Shown here piece after piece: positions 36,535 through 48,399 of a stretch of DNA of 64,000 nucleotides. The DNA comes from Parasponia andersonii. Taxonomy: Eukaryota > Streptophyta > Magnoliopsida > Rosales > Cannabaceae. The notes under the pieces are model-generated. The model was not told the DNA's origin, did not search any database, and saw only the letters and a list, made by a program, of their open reading frames with translations. How positions within the stretch are numbered: the stretch's first letter is position 1; each line of letters starts with the position of its first letter. Where the stretch lies: NCBI GenBank assembly GCA_002914805.1, contig JXTB01000142.1, positions 428,139-492,138 on the forward strand, in the 5' to 3' direction. A program made the position numbers and the translations under genes.

Positions 36535-37625
36535 TGTTAAGTCAAGTTACTCATCTGTTCTAACATGATTCCCAGATTTCAAGATTTGTAGAACTTTAAA
36601 CAAATATATGAATAGAAATAAAGAAGAGATACCAGATTTTTATCATAGTTTAACACAACCAAATTGCGTCTACATCTACGGGACTTAGTCCAACAAGTAA
36701 TCAATCTACAAGAAATATGAATAAAATATAAATACAGGTCTTATACAAAAATCTAGAACTCCTTTCTAGTTTGTCGTCAATTTGAACTCTGATTTCCCTT
36801 ATGGAAGATGCTTTTTCAACCTTGTGCTGAAATTCTTTCAGCTGTCGTTGATGAGCTTCCCAACTCTGGTAAGAACACATGTCTCTTCTTGTTTTTAGAT
36901 AACCATGGAGCTCCATCTTCTCAGTGAAATCAATGGTGGACTCTATGGACAATAAAAAACTTAGAGCTAAACACACAAAACTCTAAGGAAAAGAAACTTG
37001 CTCTCAATGCAAGAAAGCCTCTCAAAATATCTCTAAAAGTAATGCTCAAGAGGTGTAAAAAACATCTGAAATAAAGTTTCCTATTTATATAGGAAAGTAC
37101 ATCATGATTCAGCTAAAAGTGACAGATGTCATCGAAATGTCTAAATATATAGTGACTCAGATATATCACATAACTTCAGATCTAAAGATGGCATATTGAT
37201 AAAACAATCAAGTACGCTGATTTGATACACAAATACCAAATGAACTTAAATATATAGGTGTCATCTTGACTAAACAATCAGTCACATAATTCAGATACAC
37301 AAAGTCAAACTTTTCTTGAAAAAGTCAAACTTAAATATGACATCTTAACAACACAAACTAAGAGATTGATGTAACAAACAAAGCATAAAAGTATGCTAAA
37401 TAGATATGTATATGAAATACGCTAATGTCTAAACATGCAGACCACTAGTTATAACACCTAAACCATTGAAACCAGTTTAGTGAAAAGGTTCAGAATTTCA
37501 GCTGCATCATTTGACTGCTTGTCAAATCAGTCTTGGAGTACGATTACATAGAATAACCTAAGCATATACATTACTGAATTCACAACAGAAATACAAAATA
37601 AAATATTGTTTATTACAACCCAACA
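36535..37625 (-). repeat. 5' LTR of the truncated Copia element
   Basis: Begins TGTTAAGTCAAG and ends TTACAACCCAACA on +. On the element strand it opens TGTTGGGTTGTAATA. Next to it at 36520-36532 the element strand reads TGGTATCAATAGG, a partly decayed initiator-Met tRNA primer site. The length is about 1.09 kb. The matching 3' LTR is not in the window. Confidence 0.65.
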
Positions 37626-38475
37626 AGATCATAAGGTGCCAAATTAAATCTTACACTAATATAGTTGTTCCATTTCCTTCTTATTTTTAAATTCATAATA
37701 AAAGTGTAACAAATGAAACGACAGCAAAAAAAAGTTTAATTTATGTATCAATTCTTAATTAACAAGAGAAGCATTAAAATATACCAATAAGTATCAATGT
37801 GATTGAATTAAAAATCATTAACTCTTATTTTGAACTACACAATACATACACTAAATTTATCATTATTTAATATATATGATAAAAATAAAATTTAGAGTTT
37901 TAACTTTATTATTCACTTTATTACCTATCTTTTTACCAAAAAAAAGGAAAAAATGGCACGCAAGACCTGTTGAACCCATAAAAAGAAAGTGCAACCCACA
38001 CCCGACCTACTCTTTTCGTGTGCTAAACCCAACCCACTCACTTTGCAATTTTTTAAATGAGCGGTTTATTGTGAGTTGGGTAATCGGTACAGATTGATTA
38101 CTTTTTGGTTCACTTTTGCCTTATACCTCAATTAATCTAACCAGTAATTAATCTAACCAGTGACCTCAAGTATCTTTGAAATATTCAGATTTTGAAGAAT
38201 ACTTTTCAAATGGTAAAAGTTTGTATTCTTTTTAAATAGACTTTCCAAAATAGTATTTTTAAATAAAATTGGGATATTTTCAAAGTAATTAGACTATTCA
38301 TGATTTATTAATTCTTTGAAATTTTATCACATAAAGTCAAATTTCCTCTGAATTAAATGATATTATGAAAAAAAAAACCCAAACAAACATTTGCATGGTT
38401 TGAATTAGTACGTGCGAACTCAACTGCAAATTTTAGGCCACTCACCCCATGAATACAAGAAATTTCCTTAACCAA

Positions 38476-38536
<61 letters not shown>

Positions 38537-39699
38537 CTTTTCTTCCTTCCACACATCCCAATTAGCGAAGTTATGCAGGTAAAAGGAATATATATCTAAG
38601 CTAGTTTGCCACTGTAATTTTGAAAAACATGGAGGGGTATTAATGTAAATGTGCTTCCTTAAGAAAATATTTTAGGGCAGAACTAAGAATATTGATCTTT
38701 TGTTTGAGGTACTTTAGTTGATTTGATTATTTGAAGAAATAATAATATTAAGGAGTACCATATCTTAATATTAATGATTTATTAGTCTGTTATAGATCGA
38801 TTATAATTAAACTTCAGTTAGACTTATATGAGATCTAATTTAATAATTTTATTATTTTAATTATCTAATAATAGAATTATATATAATGTAATATTGTGCA
38901 TTCCTGTATGATTGTTCTATTTGAAAAGCAAGAAATTATATAATAGTTTAGGGCCATATATACCAGTTGATTAATTGGGACTCCATGTGGACATTATTGG
39001 TCAATACACGTAAGAATTACACTCAACCTCTCAATCAATCCATGACGCGTATCATTCCATGACGCGTATCATTGACCTTTGTGAAGATTCCCTGCCAAGG
39101 AAAAACGCAATCTTTCTCAATTTCAATACAAAACGCAATATGCATTTTAGTGGAATCATGGGAGGAAAAGTATGGCAGAAATGAAAATGTGGATAAAATT
39201 AAATTCAACTAGATGAAAATGGTTTCATTTGCATATCCATGCACTTTGTTTAAGTATAACTAATCTAATTAATACATGTACTTTTTTTAAAGTAAAAAAA
39301 ATACAAATAACATAAGGATTATTATGTTTATTTGTATAAGTACAACAATATAAGTATACCAATTCGCTCTTGTTTGAGAAAACATTTTAAATACATTCTT
39401 ATTTTTCAAGTTTTTTTTTTAATTACAAAATTCTTGTGTTTTAAGAAATATGGGAAAATGCATTGAATATGATTTTTTATTACGATAGTCTTGTAATTTG
39501 ATTATTTTTCAAAATCCAACATTTACATGTAAATCAAATTAGGATAATTAATAAAAATGACAAAATTACCCTTAATAAATGTTAGATTTAGGTTTATATT
39601 CATTTTTTCTTTGTGTTTAGACACATAGATCGTTGTTTGGAAGCTATTTCATCACCTATGAGATCATTTGAAAAATTAAGATATTGTTTAGAAACTGAG
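37626..39699. other. AT-rich DNA with a long (TA)n tract, no gene
   Basis: Contains (TA)27 at 38481-38534, a small duplication of TTAATCTAACCAGT near 38130-38160 and a direct repeat of CCATGACGCGTATCATT at about 39041 and 39058. No reading frame of substance. The minus-strand frame 38353-38556 is a translation of the TA tract. Confidence 0.5.
38481..38534. repeat. (TA)27 microsatellite
   Basis: 54 bp of uninterrupted TA, one of several long TA tracts in the window (others at 44591-44616, 47675-47696 and 61093-61128). Confidence 0.95.
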
Positions 39700-40078
39700 G
39701 GAGAGCTATGCCTCAACCAACCCCATCGCCTTCACCCGGCAGGACTTGGCCACGGGGCGCTTGCCTTATGACGACCCCCTAGTGATCAAGTTGCAGATCG
39801 ACTCTGCGATAGTGGGAAGGGTCCTGGTCGACTGCAGAAATAGCATCGACGTCCTGTTCCTCGGCACTTTCGAGAACATGGGTCTGAACCGAAGCGCGCT
39901 CAGGCCGACCTATCAATAGCTGTTTGCCTTTAATAGTAGTAAGATTAACCCCTTGGGCGTCGTAACTTTGAAGGTTTGTGCCACAGAGAGGTGCTTGGAC
40001 GTAGATTTCGTTGTCATCGATTGCCAGTCCTCATTCAATGCCATTATGGGAAGGGGATGGATCTACGCTATGCATGAG
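39700..40078 (+). pseudogene. Tat-type gypsy protease fragment
   Basis: The frame reads IAFTRQDLATGRLPYDDPLV, VGRVLVDCRNSIDVLFLGTF and, after an in-frame TAG (39917-39919), NPLGVVTLKV, FVVIDCQSSFNAIMGR. The order and spacing match the protease domain of Tat/Athila elements. The active-site region is usually VDGGSS or similar and here is VDCRNS, so catalysis is unlikely. The TAG replaces a Gln codon by one C-to-T change. Confidence 0.7.
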
Positions 40079-40079
40079 G

Positions 40080-42660
40080 TCACCTCCTTAGCCTCATCGA
40101 CGGCTCTGTCACGAGCAACGAAAGCCAGCCCCATCTTGGCCCTTGCATTCTGTAGCTCCTGCTCCTTAACCTTGAGCTTAGCTTGGGCCAACCTGGTAGC
40201 CTCGGCCTCCGAGCGTAGACCTGGAACCTCGACTTCGAGATACTAGACCTTCCCCTCTGCTTCGACCAACCTGGCGACCAGCTCTTCACGTCTGGCTCTC
40301 TCGATGCTCAAAGCATGAACCACCGTGCTGCTGACCCTAGCCTCGTCCAGGCTTCGATACAGATCGAAGTCTACCCTTAACACGGCAAGGATGACCTCGC
40401 TCTACTCGGTCACCGCAGCACGGGCATTCAGCTGCCTGATTAGTTTGCCGACACGAGAAGAGTAGAAAGATTGAACGGCGACTAGCTGCAGAATATAAAA
40501 AGGGAGAGTCCTTGTTCAGCAAAGATGCCGAAAGCATGGAAACGATGACTAGACGAGCCAAATCTATGCAATATTGCGGCCAGCAACGAGACCTACCTTC
40601 TCTAGAGAGAGCGCCTCCAGCTCGAACTTCGTGGCTGGACCTTCTCCCTCAGCATCATCCGCGTCTGAGGAACGCAACTCCACCTCGCCAACTGCGAGGA
40701 CACCTATTCCCCCTGTCAAACATACTCCAATAGCTTCTTTTGACGCTCCTAAAATGGGAGAGATGGGGGCGGTAGAAGACGGAGCGTCTCCAAGTGCACC
40801 TTCGGTGACAACTGGAGGCGGTGCATCCTTAGCAGAAGAAGCCTCCATGACCGTTGCTACTTTAGCGGCCCCGATAACCACCTTACTTGGAGACTTGTCT
40901 GGCTGTAATTTTTCAGTCTTGTCTTAACCAACACGCTCGGATGGGTCGCCATGCGTGGACCTTCTCCTCCTCATGATGGTCAGGGTAGCCCCGTGATCAT
41001 CACTATCTGAAGAAGGGGCAGTTTTACCTCTCTTCCCAGTCAGACTTTCCTCCCCCTTGGACGGGTCGACTTCACGACCTTGCTTCATAGGGATCGGGGG
41101 AGGAGAAGGCAAGCGAGACTTCAGCCTAGGAGCCCCTCCACTAAGCTTTGCAATTTCCCCACAGGAATGAGCAGAACCGGACCTCGCGCTCATCTTCGAG
41201 CCAGAGTTAGATGCAGAAGGAGCTGGCGCAGTGAGCTCCCCTGGAAGGCTCAAAAGTACCCCTTTGCCATACGCGATCTTTACAGCCGACGTCTCCCAAG
41301 TCGCGGGTCCGCCTGCTCGGGAGAAGGCACCACGAGCGCATCACCCTCAGATATGAACAAACCCTCCAGCTCGTTGTCTGAGCCTGTTCTTGGTGTGACA
41401 ACTCCTTGCCCCTCGACCTCGTCCTCAGAGGACACCACCAGACACCGATCGGTGGAGAACTTGGATCGGGCTCTGTGGGCAATGGTACTCCCTTTGGCCA
41501 GGGAGAAATCTGTCGAAGAGCCAGTGTCCGAACCTACAAGAGCGAGCGATGCGATTAGAATACAGCCATGACCTAATCAACGAAGCCCCAGGGTACGAAA
41601 TAAACTCACCCCTAACCCCTTAGAGGCAGCGGCTTCCTCACTTCGGAACCTGATACACTCCTTGGTCACGAGGTTCACTGCCTCTTCGAGCTCATGATTG
41701 TTCGGTGCCACCAGGTCATTGGGACCTGCCAGCTGGCTCGAAGCTGTGATCTGATGACCCACCATGGCGATGTGACTTTGCTCATCCTGGCGAAACTGGT
41801 TCAGAGCTGAAGCGTCAAATTGGCTCTGAAGGTGCTTGGTGATGACCCATGTATCCAGTGAAAAGGGGAGATGTGAGACCATCGTCAGCATCATGTTCAT
41901 CACCTGGGGATTCAGAACGACCTGAATATGTCAGCAATCCCCAGAGAATCCGAAGATGATGACCTCTTCCAGCTCCTTGAGCCGCCCCGTTGACAACTAT
42001 GGCTCAAACCTGCTTTCCTCCACAGAGGCTACACGAGGCCAGATATCATGAGCAAAAATGAACAAAGTGCACGCAGACCTAAAAATCAAAACACAACTCA
42101 GTATTTACTTTGCAAAAAAAAGGGGAAAATTTGGAAACGCTCCCTGTTCACCAAAGGAGAGCACCACGCCCCTCCGAGAGCATACCGCCTAGAGTGAGAA
42201 TCCCATTATTTGTCCGACCTCAGCAAGCCCCAGAAAACGTGGTGCCTTGGAAGCGACTAGAGGTAGAAAGTAGAGTAATAGATCCTTCTAGAGATGAGGA
42301 TGAGCTTATAGGCATAAAAGGCCACTTCCAGGTCGATGTGCACATTAAGGAGGACTAACAGAACAGAAAGCCCCATCAGGATCATGACCCCGTTGGCATT
42401 CAACTACATCGGCTGAATCTCCGTCAGTTTGAAGAATTGGTGGATTAGGGGAGGAAGGGGAAACCGTAGCCATTCCAATGCTTCCTCCCCAAGACAATGG
42501 AGCCTTCGGGGGTGGAGGGTCGAAGGTACCAGTCTGCCGGACTCTCGACCCTTTGTAAGCTGACTCCGCCAGGGAAGCAGAGCTGCCTTTTTAACGAGCC
42601 CAACTCGGAATCTGCGATGGGACAGAGCTTCTGACTTTAGTTCGGGGCCATTATCGTGGG
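40080..42660 (-). pseudogene. Antisense accessory ORF of a Tat element (Transposase_28-like head, coiled-coil tail)
   Basis: On the minus strand the N-terminal part at 42540-42270 reads EGSIVLGEEALEWLRFPLPP and, past one stop, LNANGVMILMGLSVLLVLL. This resembles the conserved head of plant 'putative gypsy type transposon' proteins (PF04195). A Ser/Pro-rich middle follows (frames 40924-41253 and 40564-40881), then a coiled-coil tail at 40350-40080 with RREELVARLVEAEGKV, a TAG, and RLAQAKLKVKEQELQNARAK. Several stops and frameshifts break it. The + strand frames in the same place are shadows: the heptad-like Leu/Ala/Glu pattern appears only on the minus strand. Confidence 0.55.
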
Positions 42661-43036
42661 TGCGATCAAAGAGAGCAAAAGTTTCTAGAAAAGGGAAGAT
42701 TCGGAAACCCTAAGATTTGAGAAGGCTAGAGATTTTAAAAGAAAGAAAGCAGAAGCACTTGGGGATTTTGGTAAAGTAAGAGATGAGCACAGGCGCAGTT
42801 TTTTTTTAGAGGAGAAGCTGAGAAGTTTTCCCTGGAGGAGAATAGTGCGAGGAAATCGGAAGCGTTAAAATTTCGAAAATTTGAAAAAGTCATGGCATGA
42901 GTTAGCGTGCGTCAGCATCAGTAACTGGGGAATAATGACGGTAATAAGACACGCGTACCCTTTGAATTGGTGAACTGAAGGCATGATTTCCCCACTTGAT
43001 GGTTGCAAATCCATCAAATAGGAAAATAGAGGAAGT

Positions 43037-43830
43037 TGTGGGGACCACTCCTAGATCGTGTGCTAAGTGGACGATTAAAGCAGAACAGATGGCAGGGGAC
43101 ACACTGTTTGACACGTGTCCAGGAAGGCCGCTTGAAAGCCACATAAGTCACACATGATATGATTTGGGCCCGTTGGTTATCGCAGGCCAGGGCCGAATCT
43201 ATCCCAAACCCTGGACGGGTTCAGCCTAATCTAATTCTTGCCTCGACAGCTGGGGGTTAGAAGCCTTGAGGGTCTTCCGCTAGAAGATCATTAGGGATAG
43301 CGCGCTGCTCCAGACCCAGACAGGGCATTCAATATGATCCTAGGTAGGTGTGCGCATTAGGTAAACCGTCCTGACAGGATAGCGGGTTATCAAAGTCTCA
43401 CCTTTGCCAGGCTCACACCATAGGAGAAGGCGGAAAACAGATCATGACAATGCAAGAGAGATTACGATGACCACGACCCGTAATTTCCGGAATAAGTCAT
43501 GATGAAAAAAGGGTACTCGATCCTGGGATTGAGAGCCGGCAGGTTCTCGGTTCCAGGATTATATATATATGCCATACATCTCCCCAAAAAAATAGACAGA
43601 GAGATATACAAAAACTTTACAAGCAAAAAAAAAAACTCAGTTTTTGCTATTCGATCTCGGGAGTAGATATCTGACTTAAGCATCGGAGAGTTTTTGCAGG
43701 TGGCCACCCCCACCTTTTCGATCCAGAGTGAGATCAAAAGCATCCTGAGATAGCGATGACACGTGGACAGTTGGTAGGAAAAACACCAACAGTTTGGACA
43801 TATGGACAATTGGTAGGACCGGTACCAACA
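43037..43830 (+). repeat. Tat-type LTR with three terminal tandem units
   Basis: Starts TGTGGGGACCACTCC after the purine-rich GGAAAATAGAGGAAG. It contains a TATA-like ATATATATATGCC at about 43561-43573. It ends in repeats of ACACGTGGACAGTTGGTAGG...CACCAACA: units begin at about 43758, 43797 and 43838 (period 39-41 bp). The CACCAACA ends with a following GTTTGG resemble the LTR/primer-site junction of this lineage, so the exact right end could be 43791 or 43830. Confidence 0.5.
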
Positions 43831-44583
43831 ATTTGAAAACACGTGGATAGTTAGTAAAAACAGTACCAAGAGATAGAATATAATTAATATACTTAAACAC
43901 TAGTAAAATAAGTCTGTTACCTATAGCACTAATTATCGTGATTTGTAATTAGTTGTCATATCAAGCCATTGAAAAACATATGGTATGTTAAAATACCAGG
44001 CATCTTCCATGCCAAAAATAATGGTTATATAAAGGAGTGCTTGTAATATTTTTTGACATTCTCTAGTCTCATTATTTGACACTATTAAATGTATTATATT
44101 AGTAAAATGTGAAATAATATTGAGATTAGATGACATATATAGACTTCAATAATGCCGTGTTATATTAGTAAAAAGTAAAATAATACATTTATACATCACT
44201 CACTCAATGAGACAATGATGAGGTGAAAAAAAAAATTAAGAAAAGTTTTACCAGCACTCTTCTTATTCATGTAGCAGTTTATGATCATGCATGCCAGTGG
44301 ATTAATAAGGAAACTATTGGCCAAAGATTCAGACGAATTATAGCAACCTCCCTTGCAAGCTTAGGCTTATTATTATTTGACCTACGCAAGATTTCATGTC
44401 CGTTGAAAATAAGATCCTTCTCCACTATACGACAAATTAAGGCGGCACACAGATATTCTTTGTTGCAGTTCTGAGAGGAAAAGTGAGAGTGGCGGATACG
44501 AAAAATATTCGTCAAAGTTAGTTTTGACCAGACAAAATAATTTGTTTGTAACCTTCAAAACTCGCAAAGGTTTTGTTTGTATG

Positions 44584-44623
<40 letters not shown>

Positions 44624-45514
44624 CACGGTATGAGTACTATTATTCTTTTTTTATATCTTGTCTATCTTAATATAATGAACAGTCCACAAATCCCTTTCTG
44701 AAAGTTCGAATAATCCAAAAGTTGGATCTATGAACATAATTAAACACCTTGGGAAAGGTCAATAACTTTCGCCAACGATGAACGTTAATATGTTAACCAA
44801 AAGCCACTTCGCACCGATACAAAAAATTTTGCGAGAGGGTTACAAATTGCCATGAGTGTATTGAATACAAGATTTACAGCAACTAAGTTAGCAAATTCAA
44901 AAGAAGAAAAAAAAATGTGATTACCAAAATACCAGTGAAGCAACTTTTAAAATCCATACCACTAATTATATCATGCATATACCAAATGGTCAGCCCAGGC
45001 TTACATGTCGATTTGAAAATATTATGAATTAAACACCCTAATCTTTTTCAAACGGGAGCTATAAACAGAAGACAATATACTAAAATATTTTTTTTTAGTG
45101 ATTTACCTAAATCTGAGAGCTAAGTCTATTTTTCAGTCCCTGTTGATCTCCACTATATTGGAAAAGAAAATCCCAAACCTTATGACTCTCATACATTGCG
45201 ATTCTATTTAGTCTCACTTATCTAAAATCAGCAGCTTGAAATCCTTACAGATATACTAGGGCAACCAACCAAACACATATAAGAAATACCCAAAATAGAT
45301 ACACGTAGTTACTCCTCGTCAAACCAATCCGCGTTAGTAAAATTAAGCTCTACACATCCAATAAGAAAAATGATCACTTCAAAAAAAAATACGTAAAATT
45401 TAAATGCAACTTTCTTTCATTAAAAAAAGAAAGGAGAAAAAAAGAAAGAAAGAAAGAAAGAAAGAAAGAAAACGCTTTTGGTTCATTTCGCTTTGAACTT
45501 TTCATCATCGCCTC
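43831..45514. other. AT-rich DNA upstream of the EG45-like exon
   Basis: Includes (AT)13 at 44591-44616 and an (AAAG)n run at about 45436-45471. No gene recognised. The overlapping frames at 44223-44515 show no domain. Confidence 0.4.
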
Positions 45515-45522
45515 TATAAAAA
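45515..45522 (+). promoter_or_regulatory. Probable TATA box of the EG45-like gene
   Basis: TATAAAAA preceded by CCTC, 134 bp before the ATG at 45649. It would give a leader of about 100 nt, a usual plant arrangement. The long T-run at 45539-45550 lies in the presumed leader. Confidence 0.5.
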
Positions 45523-45648
45523 CAAGCTAGTGAAGCCTTTTTTTTTTTTTCTTTTTTCAAGGTCAAAGTAAAACAGTTTTACATTGTGTAACGAAGCAGC
45601 AACTTTAAGAGTGCTACTAGAGTCTATAGAGGAAAAAGAAACGTTAAT

Positions 45649-45757
45649 ATGCAAGCTTTGGCGATCGCCAGTAGTGTTACTATCATGTCCATGTGCCTAA
45701 TTGTCTCATTTGCAGATGTACAGAATGGGACCGCGACGATTTACACGCATTATGTTC
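45649..45757 (+). pseudogene. First exon of an EG45-like / plant natriuretic peptide-like secreted protein, rest missing
   Basis: 36 codons plus one base: MQALAIASSVTIMSMCLIVS forms a hydrophobic signal peptide, followed by FADVQNGTATIYTHYV. The ADV..GTATFYTxxYVPSAC start is characteristic of the EG45/expansin-like family that includes plant natriuretic peptides and citrus blight-associated p12. The exon ends at C|GTAAGT (donor GT at 45758). The single left-over C fits a following Pro codon, as in the family. A hAT MITE begins at 45769. The Cys-rich remainder of the domain (normally about 100 residues) was not found downstream in the window, where gypsy and LINE remains follow. It may lie beyond or be lost, so I call it a fragment. 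Confidence 0.55.
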
Positions 45758-45768
45758 GTAAGTACTAA

Positions 45769-46145
45769 TAGGGATGATAATATAGGTCATTATACAACAA
45801 CACGATTTGAAACTTGCACAATTAGTTAAACCTATTTAACACGAAATTAACTTGAATTGATACGATTAAATAATTTTTTAATAAATTACATTAAATAATT
45901 ATTTTCCAAAAAATATTTTTTCATGAATTTTTTGTAGATAAAATAAAAGACATAAAGATAATGAACTAGTTTCTATGGTAAAACTTAATAAAAAAAATCG
46001 ACTAAACGAACAATTATATTATTTATATACCTTTTGACCCATCAGTCTATACGTCATTTTCATTAAACAAATGACACATAGATTAACCTGTTAACGATAC
46101 AATTTAATTAGGTTAAACATGACACGATACAAGTTGCCATCCCTA
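45769..46145. mobile_element. hAT MITE with perfect 8-bp target duplication
   Basis: Left end TAGGGATGATAA, right end TTGCCATCCCTA, inverse of each other over the terminal 8 bp and more loosely inwards. Both flanks are AGTACTAA (45761-45768 and 46146-46153), a perfect 8-bp duplication, diagnostic of hAT elements. 377 bp, no coding capacity. The duplicated target overlaps the last bases of the GTAAGT donor of the EG45-like exon. Confidence 0.9.
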
Positions 46146-46423
46146 AGTACTAATCTTTCTAATTTATAAAGTAAATATTTTCGTGTGAAGTATTGCAATA
46201 ACAGTCATTTTCGTTTTAAATTTGGCATTATTATTTCTTACTTTTCATAATTTGATGGATGAAAACTTTCATGTCCTTGTACAAGGCTTAATCATATTAA
46301 AACAATTACTGATAAAAGATTTCTTCTTGTTTTGTCATTGAGATTGGAATTGTTTCGTAGGTTTTTGGCATGTTTGCCCCTTATATTTTCACATATTTGG
46401 TAATATGATACTTGAGTTTTTTC

Positions 46424-48250
46424 TGCAAGATAAAATATATATATATATTTTAAAAACCTGGGATTTTCGAGGGTAATTGGACATTTTATCAATTTTCTAG
46501 ATATAATAATAGAGGGTTTAATTTGTAAAATTTTTTAGTAGAATGACTAAGTTGCAATTTTTGGAGGACTAGTTTGAAAGAGTTTTGGGGAAAAGGGACT
46601 AGAGTACAATTTTTTAAAAAATTGCATAGTCTTATTTATTCGTTTGACCTCAAATCAGGTTCATTGGAATCGTCTCGTCGCAAAGATCGTCAAAGTATAT
46701 ATATCTTAACCTCATACTGCTCGAATCAAAAGTTGTCATTTTTGGATTGTACTCGAAAAATAGGGAAGTTTGATATATATATATTGCCTATGTTTGGTGA
46801 CCAGTACAAAAATTGAAATCAGACGGCTAAGATTTGTCTCGATTTGTGTGCCATCAATCTGGTGTAGGCTCGGACCCGAATTGGACGAGTTATATGTCTA
46901 ACCTAGTAATTTTGGGTACTAAGAATTTAGTGAAAATGTTCGTTTGTGGATTTAAAGCTCCGTTGAGAAGTTGGTTTTTCACAAGAGGATGATCGAAGGC
47001 TTGGAATTAGTTTCTAACCCTCCGGGCGATCGTCAATAACACATCAAGAATTGAATAGCATTGTATCTTGTGAGGTAAGGACTCAGTTACCTTCATTTTA
47101 TACCATTTTCGAATAAAACTTACTTTTTTGCAATATTTGAGAACAAACCTGGTTTTTGAATTATTTAAATATATGTGGTGGAATCTAGTTGTATGATATA
47201 TATATACTGTATAGTTCTGGAAATTTTTGAGTGCTGATTATTTTTGGGCATATCAAATTAAGGTCATTACGTTGTCCGTTTTTCCATAAAAACCTAATAT
47301 GTTTATTTTATTGAAAAACTAGAGCATGATTATATTCACACTTCAACTTTGTGTAGCAAGTGTCATAGGATCATACACGAGCACCGTGTTAGCATCGTGG
47401 GTTTACAGTATGGCGTTGCATTCCCCACCGTCGCTATAGAGTCTGCAATCCTACATAGGGTTTGTTACTTCTAATTACCTCCCCATTTGGCAGGCATAGG
47501 CAATTCAGTTGCCCCTCCAAGTTTGATAAGTGACATATAGGTGTCAGACAGGCTGTTAGTACACTTAGTGCCATCATCCTGGGTTTCCACATATGAGAGG
47601 ATGTGAGCTCATGATATAGGTTGATTTATATCATGTGCATCTGAATTGAATGGTTTTGGTTATATGGATTGATTTATATATATATATATATATATACGCA
47701 TGTATTAGATTTGAACTAACCATGTAGGGACTTTTTATCACTAAAATATTTTCGATCGAGATAACTATTTTTCCTACTGGGCATTGTATACTCACTCCCT
47801 TCCTCCCTTACTCAGGTAGTGTCCAGTGCGCTCTTAGTGATTAAGAAGAGTAAGAGGCCATCTTGATTATAGTTTATTATCTTGGTAATGCTTGAAATGT
47901 ATTGTTGTGTTTGGACTATTTAAATTTTATTTTAGCATTGAACCATGATTACTATATTCTGTTATTGTCTATGAACTTATGTATGTCATTATGGTATTTG
48001 ATTTTGATGTGAATGATAATGATGATGCTTGGACTCATATATGATTTATATTTTTTGGAATTTATTTTAGTTATGTTTAATGGTGTACATGAATTGTGGA
48101 AGAAGTTCACAGGATGAAATTCCAATTATTTTATTTAAATGGACCATTTATAAACCTAGAACTTTTTGCCATTTTTCAAATAAATTAAGGAATTTTCCAT
48201 CTTTGTGAAATTTTTTTTTTTCCACTAGCCCTAGTTTTGGGTTGTGATAG
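46424..48250 (+). repeat. 5' LTR of the Tekay/Del gypsy element
   Basis: The right end GGGTTGTGATA sits 6 bp before the primer site. The family end is TGTGACA, so the last CA has become TA. Near the left edge CCTGGGATTTTCGAGGG (about 46457) is typical of LTR starts of this lineage. The exact left edge (TGCAAGATAAAA at 46424) is a guess. It contains a (TA)n tract at 47675-47696. Confidence 0.5.
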
Positions 48251-48256
48251 AAATTT

Positions 48257-48268
48257 TGGTATCAGAGC
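48257..48268 (+). other. Primer-binding site (initiator-Met tRNA)
   Basis: TGGTATCAGAGC, followed by TTGAG, just after the LTR. Confidence 0.85.
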
Positions 48269-48399
48269 TTGAGTTTAACAACTTGGACGTATCACCATTA
48301 AACTAGATTGACGTTGTTTTTATAACAAGCATTCATCATTATCTCTATAACTGCTTGGCATATTGTTTCAGACTTTTAAGGATACCTCCGAGAAGAGTT

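Larger units (their letters stand above)
39700..43830 (+). mobile_element. Rearranged Tat-lineage gypsy element: protease, antisense ORF, LTR
   Basis: A GC-richer island in AT-rich surroundings. From left to right: an aspartic protease fragment (+), an accessory protein on the opposite strand and an LTR. Tat elements of plants are known to carry antisense ORFs between pol and the 3' LTR, so this is best read as a + strand element whose gag, RT, RNase H and integrase have been deleted, leaving protease abutting the antisense ORF at 40078/40080. The left edge is truncated near 39700. Confidence 0.55.

Noticed and set aside
38353-38556. 67-codon minus-strand frame
   Set aside because: Mostly a Tyr-Ile repeat produced by the (TA)27 microsatellite.
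40512-41571. Several + strand frames (73-163 codons) in the GC-rich island
   Set aside because: They are shadows of the minus-strand accessory ORF, whose coiled-coil and Transposase_28-like pattern is seen only on the minus strand.
44223-44515. Overlapping frames of 83 (+) and 76 (-) codons
   Set aside because: Neither has a recognisable domain or supporting signals, and they overlap on opposite strands.
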